Part shown: in pieces, positions 1 through 12,300 of the stretch
Layout: every line of letters starts with the position of its first letter
Position numbering within the stretch: the stretch's first letter is position 1
DNA from: Hirudo medicinalis
Lineage: Eukaryota > Annelida > Clitellata > Hirudinida > Hirudinidae
Assembly: GCA_011800805.1 (NCBI GenBank)
Contig: MPNW01000190.1
Location: forward strand, 127,186-191,185
Reading direction: 5' to 3'
DNA length: 64,000 nucleotides
The notes under the pieces: model-generated
What the model was told of the DNA's origin: nothing
Databases searched by the model: none
The model's input: only the letters and a program-made list of their open reading frames with translations
Program-made: the position numbers and the translations under genes

Positions 1-339
1 AGAGAAAGGACTGTGGAAGAGATAATGATAAACAAAAGGGCGAAAATCGCGGAATATTTTGTGCTGCACGACTTGCAAAAAACAAAACGCACCCGTAAAA
101 AAAAAACAAGTAAATACAAAATGTTACTAAGAAGCTGGAAGTTTAAATTCATTACGCAGATATGCGCGGATGTTTGCTGACATATTCAAGCCTTTATTGG
201 GTCAACCAATTCAACAATAAATAAATGAAATGAACTGAAATGGGAAAACCCAAAACGGTTGAACAAGAAAACGAAAGAAGCATTTGTCCTCAAACAACGA
301 AGGTCACGTGCATAAAACGTGTTGTAGGTTTTCAGTAGG

Positions 340-404
340 ATTAGAGTTAAGGTCAGTAGGGGTCAGAGTTAAGGTCAGCAGGGGTCAGAGTTAAGGTCAG
401 TAGC
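340..404. repeat. 21 bp tandem repeat, 3 copies
   Basis: GAGTTAAGGTCAGTAGGGGTC repeated with single-base changes. Confidence 0.85.
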
Positions 405-959
405 GGATTTACTTTTAAAGAATTTTAGTCCTCTGCAAAATATTGCAGTTCCCGATAAACAGAAGGACTCCGGCAATGACCCCTTCAAACAAATGAGCTA
501 ATTATAGATGCAAACACTGAGGCCAATCTCCTTCTCATCAGAAAGCAAAGTATTCCGCAGACTTAAAAACATAAATAAAAACGAAATGTCACGGGAGGTG
601 GTGTTGTGCTGTTGTTACTTATTTAGTGATTATTCCTCGATGGATGGTGAAGTGAGAGTGACTATTATATTGGCTTTATTTTTATTTTTTTATTTCAATG
701 CCAAGCATTCTTATCAAGTTTTCAAGAATTATTTGAAGAAAATGACATCAATAAATGAATGAATGAATGAAAATAACGGATAGATGAATGAATGAGTTTG
801 TACAGAAGAAGGATTAGATGCAAAAGTGATTGGAAGACTGGACAGGGAAGTAAATAAATCAACTCACCATTTGCTTATGGAAGCTGAGAAGAAGCTTACT
901 CAGTCTATCGGATAACCACTAATTTCGAGGTATGGATTGATGAATAAATTTAAAAATAG

Positions 960-1262
960 AATGAATGCATTGTTGAATTATTATCGGTTGGATTGATTGA
1001 TTGATTGGATGAAATGGATGGATGGATGCATTGCTGAATTATTATCGGTTGGATGGATTGATTGATTGATTGATTGGACGAGATGGATGCATTATGGTGA
1101 ATTATGATTGTTAGAATAGATGGATAGAGTTGGTGGATGGATGCATTAGTGAATCAAGATCGGTTGGATGGATGGATGCATTAGTGAATTAAGATCGGTT
1201 GGATGGATGGATGCATTAGTGAATTAAGATCGGTTGGATGGATGGATGCATTGGTGAATGGA
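960..1262. repeat. GATT/GGAT-rich array with a 35 bp unit
   Basis: GATTGATTGATTG and GGATGGATG tracts, then three copies of a unit built from ATCGGTTGGATGGATGGATG and CATTAGTGAATTAAG. Confidence 0.85.
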
Positions 1263-1440
1263 TGGTTCGAGTGTCTCGGATAGGGGGGACTTGGAGTGAT
1301 TAATTCCATCCCTCGACACAAAGACCTCCACATCGCCGTAAAACAGGAGGAGATAAAGATTCGACTCGGAAGGAGTTCCTCCCAGCAAATGAGAGAGAAG
1401 TCACTCTGATGAAGATGTAAGTTAACTGCGGTACTTTCCA

Positions 1441-1461
1441 GCTGATGATGATGGTGACTAC

Positions 1462-1505
<44 letters not shown>
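1441..1505. repeat. GAT trinucleotide microsatellite
   Basis: An almost pure (GAT)n run; read antisense it gives a meaningless poly-His frame. Confidence 0.95.
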
Positions 1506-1506
<1 letters not shown>

Positions 1507-2412
1507 AATGAAAAATAGTACGAGAGATGGAATTCACGTGGATTCATCGAATGATTTTAATCATTATTCTAAACAATCATTTCAATACTTTTGAATTTTT
1601 AATAAATTTAAATAATTTTAAATTATAAGAAAATTCAAAAGCTCCGACAAAAGTCACAGAAAAATCCTCACTCGGTAATATTCACACGAGACACCGCTTC
1701 AGTAATCGCCATAATTACAAATAAAAACAAAGCAAAGAATTTTAATTCCTTCAAGATTCTCTCAACCGACGAAAGTAGGTTGAATTTCCACTGGAGCATA
1801 AAAGTAGATTGAAAGATTGAAGAGCTCCTCCGTTGATTCTAGGTTGTTCTCAATTCAACACCACAACATTTGCCCGATGTACGTCACTGGACGGCAGGTC
1901 TACAGATCTGGAATAGACTCCCCCCTTCGATTACCAACACTGAACCAGCAGGGTTTCACTCTGCCCCCAAAACTTTCCTCTTCAGAGAAAATTCCCCTCT
2001 ACATTAGTGGTCTTGAAGTTCTGTTGAACATACGCCACTCTAATCAAGCTCTGAATCGTTAATCGATATCACGATTGAACGACGGAGTCATCACTTTTCC
2101 AGAATCAATTTCCAGCTGCTTCCTCAAAACTTAGGTCAATAATGCAGTAACATGAACCAATATTATGAACCACATATTTTGAACCACATATTATGAACCA
2201 ATATTTTGAACCGCATATTATGAACCACATTCATCATGTTTTTATTTTGCACACAAACAGTCCAAAGAAATCTTCACAGCGCTGTTAAGCATCCCCTCCT
2301 GGGCATAAACATCCCACCATGGAACCAAGACAATACATACAAGTGCACATGGCACGAACACAGACGCTCAGACACACGCATAGACACATGCATGCGGAGA
2401 AGAAACGTGAAC

Positions 2413-5400
2413 CTTTTTCCGTGCTCTTTTTTGTACGAACCCCCGTACTTCCGCCTCGTTCCGATGATGTCCATGATCTCAGGAATGAAGCTGGCAAACA
2501 TGGCCTGGAAGAAATAATCGATTAATTAATTAGACCGCATGGTCTAATGTTTAAGACTTCTCATGACGGCAGCACGGGTTCGAGTCCCGTTGCGGGAGCA
2601 CGGTCCTAATCATCCATTTTTCTTATGGCAAGTAACTGGCTGAATTTGAAGGACGTAAGTAATAAAATTAATTATAATTGATATAAGAAAGCCAGCATGA
2701 ATGTAAATGTCAGTTGATAATCACATTACTAACAACGTTGTACATCGTAGGTTGAACCATTTCAATCAATTAATTAATCAATCAATCAATCAATCAGTCG
2801 GTGCAATTCAATCAATCAAATTAATTAATCAATTCGACAATGGTTCCATCTTCACCTTCAACTGATGGTTTTGAGTTCAACTCAGTAAAGAACACCTGCA
2901 CCGATCAATGAAGCGTAAGACGTCTTTTCATGCACGGTTGAATGGTTTTCGTTTAAAATATCGAAGGTCAACCCATTCAATGGTCATGCGTCATCGAATC
3001 AATCACTCATTCAGAAGCATTTTAGCAATGTGGATGAATATCGATCCTGCAGTTCATCACGTTCACGAACACTGTTGCAACAGAGTCGTTGTTATTCACT
3101 TACGAATAGGAGTTATTTCTGTTATCAATCTAATTCATAAATATTATAAACTCACTTATTTACAATTAATAAAATATTTAATATTTAATATGATTATTTA
3201 TTATTCATTTATTTGAATAAATAATATAATCGAAAATATTTTAAATATTAAAGCAAGTCTTTCAAGTAAGTTTTAAGCACGACACGAACGTGCTCGTGTC
3301 GGACTTAATCTCATTTATGACTCCAATATTGAAGTTCAAACCAGAGACGAGGAGTTAATGCAATCATGTTGCAGAATTACATTCCATCTCCCTGTCGACA
3401 GTAGCAGGGCGAATCACTTTCACATTCACACTCACATTCATTGTATTCATATGTATATTACATTCAACACATTCACACTTACATTTACATTCACGTGCAC
3501 ACGACCAAGTATTACGTTTGTGCAAACGAGGAATAAAAAAACGCACTCGTAAGACTTCATCGACAAATCTTTGCGTCATCAGCTTGCAATCATCCATCCA
3601 TCCCTTCTTCATCCATCCATCCGTTGACTCATCTCTCCCCAACCTCCCCCACCGCCGACTCACCTCTCCCCAACCTCCCCCACCGCCGACTCACCAAAGC
3701 CCCCAAGATGAAGAAGACCATGAAGATGCGACCGAGGATGGTCTTGCAATAAATGTCTCCGTATCCGACCGTCGACATGGTAACCAAGGTGAAGTACACG
3801 CAGTCCCAGTACGTCAGGTCCTGCTTGTTTCCGAAGTCTTTGAATGGATCCCCGGAGTTTTCCACCTGGAAGGGACGTGGAGCGTTAAATTTCGTGAAAT
3901 AATAATAACAACAACAACAATGATAATAAAGCAACAACAACAATAATAATAAACTATTCACCAGGCTCTGACAACATTCAAAATTTCTGGATTAAACTTG
4001 TTTTTTTCTTCATGGCAAATTAGCCTTTAATGAATTGATTAAAAACCCTGAAAATATCCCATCTTGGCTAACTTCTGGTCTCACATTCCTCCTCTCAAAA
4101 GGTGAAGATCAAAACGATCCAAAATATTAACCGCCGCGATATCAAGCCGACTTTATATTCTCCTGGATAAAAACATCATATTACCCATAAAACAAAAATG
4201 TTTTCGAAGAGGGTCGAGAGGTTGTAAGAATCAACTGCTTATCAACAAGATGCTTGTAAGGACTGCCAACAGAATGAAGAGGAATCTGGCCAAGGCATGG
4301 ATTGATTACAAGAAAGCTTTTGACAGTGTACCTCATTCCTGGATTTTGGCTTAATATGTATCGGGCTCATGACACAATTACCCGATTTGTGGAATATTCA
4401 ATGAGAAATTGGAAAACTGAATTCATGCTATGTCATCGGTCTGGTTGCACAAAAACTAATAAAATCAGCATTAAGAGAGGAATCTTCCAATGTGACTCTC
4501 TCTCGTTCCTCCTTTGTTGTTTGGCTTTAATAACCCTATTTAAACCCTGTCTAACATGCTCAACAGATTAAACATTGGACATAAAATAGCATCAAATCAA
4601 CAAACATCACATTTACTTTACATGTATTTAAAAATATTTACCAGGACTGAGGCCCATCTCAGTAAAGCTTTATCCATAATAAAAACCTTCACTGATGATA
4701 TTAGCATGGAGTTCGGCTTAGAGAAGTGTGACATTGCTGTAATGAAGGGTGGCAAACAAATCAAAAGCCAAAACACGCCAATCGACGATAAGACTTCAAT
4801 TCAAAGCCACGAAGAAGCGGCATACAAATACCTCGATGTTGACGAAAATAGTGGCATTCAACACTCTGAGATGAAGGAGGAAGTAGCCAAGGAATATTAT
4901 CGCAGAGTGCGTCTCATTCTCAGATCAGAATTGAATTCTAAAAACAAATTTTCGGCGATAAATGCTTTGGCAGTTCCGGTGCCCACGTGTAGCTTTGGCA
5001 TAATTGAGTGGAGGAAGTCTGACATTGAGAAAATGGATCGGAAAACTCGGAATCTTCTTGCAATGCATGGACTCCATCAGCCGAAAGGAGATGTTAGTCG
5101 GCTGTACATTAAGAGGCGCAATGGAGGTAGGGGACTTGTTCAGTTGATGTCTGCTTACAGCTGCTCCGTGGTCAATTTGAGTGATTGTGTTGATCAGGGC
5201 AAATACAGGTTTTGCAGGCTTGTAAATAAAAAAGCATGAGGCTTGGAAGGNGAGGTAGGGGACTTGTTCAGTTGATGTCTGCTTACAGCTGCTCCGTGGT
5301 CAATTTGAGTGATTGTGTTGATCAGGGCAAATACAGGTTTTGCAGGCTTGTAAATAAAAAAGCATGAGGCTTGGAAGGTAAATTTTCTCTCCTGAAGGAA

Positions 5401-6342
5401 GCAAAGGCAATAAAGAATAAATATTTGCTTTTGTCGACAGTTCAAATACCAGCGAAAGTGATGCTAAAGGACAACATAGAGAAGGAGAGAATAGAAGAAC
5501 TGCGGGAGAAACCAATGCATGGACAATATTTTTGCAGCCTCGAAAAACCTTTTGTTGACGAAGAAGCAAGTTGTGCTTGGTTAAGAAGTGCAGGACTCAA
5601 AGGAGAAACTGAAAGCTTGATCATGGCAGATCAGGACTAGACACTCGATACCAGATACCATCAACGTAAGATTTTAAAGAAGCAGATCGATGGCAATTGC
5701 AGAGTCTGTGGAAGGCCCAAGAAATTGTAAGCCACATAAGGGCAGGTTGCACGGTGCTGGCATCAACTGAATATTTGCACCCAAATAACTGTATAGCCAG
5801 CTATATTCATTGGGTAGTATGCCGTGAGCTTGGCTGTGGAGTTCCCAACAAATGGTTTGAATACAGACCTCATAGTGTGATAAATATAACGTTGAACACG
5901 ATCTTGTGGGACTATCGTTAACGGACAGAAAAATCTTAGCCAACAGACCTAACATTGTCATCTCGGACAGAAAATCCAAGTCTTGTTTGCTAATTGATGT
6001 TCCCGTCCCTGACGATAAAAACATCGCGCTTACAGAAGCTGAAAAAAATTAGCAAGTACAAGGATTTGGAGATCGAATTTAACCGCATGTGGAATGTGAA
6101 AACCAAGGTCGACCAGGTGGACGTAAGTCGTAGGAGCACTCGGAACGTTGAGAAAAGACTTCGCGAAAGGAATGGAGTTGACACCAGGACGACCGAAGGT
6201 TTCGGAGATTCAAAAAATCTACATGTTGGGCACTGCCCACATTTTACGGAAAGTGCTTGGATGAATCACTAAGAGTACTGGTAGTTATTCCGGATTCATC
6301 CTTCACCGGCTGGATAGCCGAGAGTAATAATGTGAAAATTCC

Positions 6343-6373
<31 letters not shown>

Positions 6374-9300
6374 TAAAAAAATAAAACAACAACAACAATA
6401 ATAATATTAATAATAATAATAATAATAGTTTTCCTCCTGGAAGGGACGTGGAATGCTAAATTTCACGAAAGACCGATGGCAAACTCGACGTGAGAATGAA
6501 GTTAAAAGAAATAAAAGAATTAAACTTCATTAAAATCAACGAAAACAAAACGAAAAAAAAACAAGTCGACATTTCACATTTCAAGAGCTTGTTGGCGAAT
6601 GCGTGTACGTTCCATCTTCAAGAGAGATTTCAACTCTTTGTGAACCAAAGAACTCATACCACTGCCGCCATCACCACAACCATAATCATCATAACCATCA
6701 TCGCCACCACCATCATAATAATCATCATCGCCACCACCATCATCATCATCGTCGTCGTTATAATCAGCATCATATCATCACAAGAGTGAGATTTTAACCC
6801 TTTATGAACTAATACTGAACTCACTAGCACTACTGCCATCACCATCCCCAACATCATCATCACCACAATAATCATCATTATCATCATAAAGCAACAAACA
6901 TCCATCACACGCTCCTCCTGAGGGTTCATCCAAAATGGAGAACCAAAAAGGTTAGAATAACCAAAAGGAAAGATGCGATTTATTTCTCAAACACCAACAA
7001 GTTTGTGAACGAAACGAATTGTCAATTATTGAATCTGCTTGTCGTCAGGACTGGCTGTAATAGGTTTAGTGGTCATAATAGGTTTAGTGGTCATAATAGG
7101 TTTAGTGGTCATAATAGGTTTAGTGGTCATAATAGGTTTAATGGTCATAATAGGTTTAGTGGTCATAATAGGTTTAGTGGTCATAATAGGCTTAGTGGTC
7201 ATAATAGGTTTAATGATCATAATAGGTTTAGTGGTCATAATAGGTTTAGTGGTCATAATAGGTTTAATGATCATAATAGGTTTAGTGGTCATAATAGGTT
7301 TAATGGTCATAATAGGCTTAGTGTTTTCCTTCTAAAAACATTGTGAATGTTGAGAAAATGATGCTCAGACATTTTTATTGTTGCGATGAGAAATGGTGAT
7401 CCTTGCAATAATAACAACAGCGCATCAATAAACGATTGCGTCCAGTCAATAAGAAGCAAGCGATGGTACGTGATTAGGATGGTTTAATAATAACATTATC
7501 AATGACGCACTGATAACAATGACAACAAAATAAATATAATGACTGATAACAATGACAACAAAATAAATATAATGACTGATAACAATGACAACAAAATAAT
7601 TATAATGACTGATAACAATGACAACAAAATAAATATAATGACTGATAACAATGACAACAAAATAATTATGATAACAGTAAGTTATAATCGATTATTGATA
7701 ACATCAAGAGTCACGTTTCCATGATCAATGGAGGTGCTTTCATTAAGATGAGCTTATCTGTAAGGGGCAAATGTCGATCTGTTCTTGTCTCTGCATCTCA
7801 TACAAATCCTCGGAGCTCATTTCGATGAAACCTTTTGGGATGATACTTTGGGTTCACGAGGTCGTAGAAGAAACAAAGTTCATAAAATCTTGAACTACTT
7901 TGAAGTTATTTCAATGTAAAACTTCGGACCCAAATATTTAAGCTCTGATTGGCCAGAAATAGGTCATGTCAATCGCCACAAAAATGTTATAGCCTAATTT
8001 TTACCATTGAGTTGAACAAGAATTTTATTACAGAATATTACGTAACATTTTTTAAATAAATAAAATTTAAATGAGCGTAATATGTAAAAGGAAATGTCTG
8101 TTAATGGCTTACTAATGCACTGCGATTGGTCAGATGGTCTTAAAAAGTAGGTCATGCCGATAAGATAAACACGTAAATCAGTGCGCAAAGGAATGCAAAA
8201 ATAATTCGGTCAAATTCTTTTATTATTTTGCCACTTTTATTGCTTGTTATCACAGGTAATTCTCCAGGTAGTACGCCGTAATACTTCACACTTGATAAAA
8301 ATCAATTTTTATAACATTTTTTAAAAATTTTTAAAAGTTAATCACGCTGACAACAACAATAAAAACCATGACAACCACAATCCAAGTCGAGAGGTGCTGG
8401 TTTATTTATAGATGCAGTATATTTATTACTAACCTTTCAACCTCTCCATTCATGAGCACGTTCCATCCATCATTCCAACAACAACAATAACAACACAAGA
8501 GGAGCAACGGACAACGCACCAGATGAACGAATCCAGCCCCTGTGAACCAAACGCTTATGAGGGTTGAAACCAGTTGTGCCAAGCGGATTCCATTGGAAGT
8601 CTTGAGAACATTCAAATACTGGAGGACGTCGGGTATCGTCATCAGACGCAGTGCTCGGGTGAATCTCAGACCTGCGGAGTTTGGCAGAGAATCGAGAAGG
8701 AGTTGTAATGGTAAATTTAAGAAACAATTTAAGCAATCAAAAAAGTTAATTGACTGAACACGTTGATCAATTGGTCGGGTTGATTAAAATTATTGCAATT
8801 AAAACTGAGAAACTCCAAATTCATTGCCTAAGTTTGGAAGAGGAAGACAAATAAAGTAACAGGTAGTAATTCATTGATATAGTAAAACGACGAAATACAT
8901 TTGTTTAATTATAATAATAAATCAATTAATTACTTATAAATATTCATATTAATTATTTAAGCAATAATTAGCTAATAACAATTGATTGCAAGTTGGTAAG
9001 TTGTGGATCAAGTACAACTTCAAAACTCTAGCTTAACAAAGCAAAATGTTTATTTCAAACGCAAAAGAAAGTGTGCATTAGGGTTATGACTTTTTGTAAA
9101 ATAATTAATTTCCTGTACGTTCCTCTTCATCGATTTATGACACAGGAACAAAATTCAACCCTAGAGTGTATGAAGTTCGTCTAAGAATCCTCTCAGAAGG
9201 TTTCCACGGCAATTAAAAGATACTACTTTTGGATTTTTTATTGTTTGAAAACACCTTTTGCATATTTTAGCAGGCGTCCACTCCTCATTTAAATGTTAAG

Positions 9301-12300
9301 CATTTAATTTCGACAAATTACGTGAATGCATTTATCAACCACCACCCCAACATTCATGATGAACTTAATTTTGATATTATAATAAATATAATATAATATA
9401 ATACAATATAATAAATAATAACATGCACGAACTCGAATGCAATAATAATAATAATTTATTAATTAATTGAACGTGCGGCAAGAGAGCCACAGAATCACTT
9501 CCACAACCTAAACCTCTTAAACTTGAACTTGTCAATCATCACAACGCTCTTACAAACTTTATTCATTTTTTTCGATTTTTTCTTTATTCATTTTAATTCT
9601 ATCCTCGATTCATTGACCATTAGAATTCAAAGCTAGATTAAAATTACAAAATCGTCTGTCAAAAGTTCCTCGACATCCTAATTAGGGTCGTAAAATCTAA
9701 CGAAATGAAATATATTAAAATGAAGCCGACGGAAGGTCACAAAACGAAGAACATCGAACGAATGCTCACCAAGCCAATTGCGATTCAAGTAAATGGCCAC
9801 GAAGGACGGAGGGATGGTGAAGTAGTCGACCAACGAGTACAGCTCCACCAGGAACAGCAGCTTCTCGGAGGCCGCGATGAGCTGTTTGGAAAAATTCCAT
9901 CTCACCAGGGATCAACGGAGCGTTTAATTAGCATCTCGGGTGAGGAAATGCAAAAAAAAAGTCTGGAAAATTCTTTCGCGCTGCTGATGACCTGCATTTG
10001 AAAGTGACTTGCGCGTGGTAGCCATTGTTACGCAGTCATACTGACAAGTAATAAATATTATTCTAAGTAATTCTAACTTGTAATACTTTTAAACAATATC
10101 GAAATGATCCATGGACACTTTGGTGAACGATGTACGGTTACATGATTAATGACCGATGTAATTGTCTTCAATTATATTGTAATAATTACAAAAATACTAA
10201 ATTTAATAAATAAATTCCATCCTTTAAAAAAACAAAACAAATCACAATTCACTGGAGAATTTACAGGAGAGGTGGACTCGTCCCTAACGAGGTACAACAT
10301 AGGAACATGGTCGAACAAGGACTTGAGCATCAATCGTGCCATGGAAAACCAAACACGTTCCTTGAAGCGAGTCTCGATGAGATGGAAGCAGATTCATTCT
10401 ACTTAGCTTGCGGAAGGAGTGCATTTTAAAAAGATCAGCATGGAAAGTGGGAGTGAGCGAATGAGGGAGTGAGGGAATGAGGGAGTGAATTGGAGGAGAG
10501 ACTGATTAGAGATTCATTTATTTACGACAATCGGTTTTCTTCGTCAATCAATTTGTGTAGCGCAACTAATTAAATAATAATCACGTTAATTAATTAACGC
10601 CAGTTATCTAGGTGATTAACTAACTTCAATTAACGCCAATTAATTAACAAATTAAGTTTTACTAACGTTAATTGATTGATTAATGGTCGCGCCGAATTAT
10701 TAACGACAGTTAATTAATCGATAATTATGCCGCTTAATTAACGCCGACTAATTAATTCAAGCTATTTATTTATGTGGGGTTTTACTGCTTTGTTTTCTTT
10801 TTTATTGTGCTCGCTTTTCGTATTGCGTCCGCACGTGATGACAATTAAATTATAGATGATAACAATAAAAATAATAAGAAGAAGAAATACAAAATACAAA
10901 TAATAATAATAAATTCACGCAAATTAATTACTGTTGCTGAATTATTAATGTCAACCAGTTAATGCAAGCGAGTCTAATTATTCAATTAACATAATTGCAT
11001 TAAAAATGTACGACTAATTAAGTTCCGCTGGAAGGTGATTAGGAGGAGATTGGACAAACCCTGATGAAGAAGTAGATCATGAAGAAGATGTTGAAAGCCA
11101 GGTCCAGTTGTTGTGTTGTGCTGTTGACCCACTTCTCGCAAGTCTCCACAGATTGTCTGCAACAACAACAACATTAACAACAGCAACATTAACAACAGCA
11201 ACACTAACAACAGCAACATTAACAATAGCAACATTAACAACAGCAACATTAACAACAGCAACACTAACAACAGCAACATTAACAATAGCAACATCAACAA
11301 CAGCAACATTAACAACAATATTAACAACAGCAACATTAACAACAACAACATTTACAACATCAGCAATGAACTCTCTAGTGACAGTTGAACAGCGAACAGC
11401 AACGCGAGGTGGTTGATGTTGTCGCCGTCAAAATATTTTGACTAAAACTAAGTCAATTTTGCAGTAACCGACGACTGAGTGTTACTAATGTTATCCTTAC
11501 AATTAATTAAAATATCATTATTACATAATAATTATTTGTGGTAAGAAGGAGAACACTGTCCTGCGGGAAAAATCAATCATCAAGAAAAAAGCGTACAATT
11601 TTCTTATTTATGAAATTATTGATTTGGTCACCTCAACCAGAAGATAATCACCGTGTGGATGGTGGCGTCCCCGATACAAATTCTTGAGACGATTACCAAT
11701 GCCGTCAACAAAAATACCGAAATCTTTCAATTGTTTATCTCGTCTCAACTTCACAAACTGAAAACTGAATGAAGTCTTAGTGTGGACGGCTAATAGAGAT
11801 TTATATTCACTTCTGAAATTTCTCGTAAGCATAAGAACGTAACTCAGCAATTAAAGAATATTAAATATTATTATTAATTATTATCAAGTTATACTATTAA
11901 TTGTGTCCCATCAATGCAATGCAACTTGAACATCACATGAGAAAAGCCAGTTTTAGCCACACCAGCAACGCCTGGATTAGGAAAAGGACACATTTTACAG
12001 GATGCCAGATAATCATGTCTGACAGCCTCAACCAGGTTTTATGGTCTTACAATAAAACCACGTTTTATGGACGAACCCAGCGGCTTCATCGACTTCTGGA
12101 GTTAACCATGGACAAGCAACTGATGCTGTTTTGTTGTGAAATGACATTGTTTGACACCATTGGTTTGCTTAACACAGGTTTACATGAAAATTATCATAAA
12201 TTGAAGTAAGTGTGTAAATAATTTACATGTGCGCAATAAATATATGTAAGGTGAGCAGCTATTTAAACCAATTGATAACGAATAATTTGCAGTGCGATAA

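Larger units (their letters stand above)
1..2412. other. Slo1 downstream intron sequence, no exon found
   Basis: Apart from the tandem repeats listed separately, I see only AT-rich unique sequence. No RCK-domain exon (for example an HIVVCGH motif) was found on the minus strand. Confidence 0.6.

Noticed and set aside
1181..1537. Minus-strand frame with a run of histidines
   Set aside because: It is the antisense reading of a GAT microsatellite with no conserved content.
7005..7346. Open frames of repeated six-residue units on both strands
   Set aside because: An 18 bp minisatellite keeps every frame open; no coding signal.
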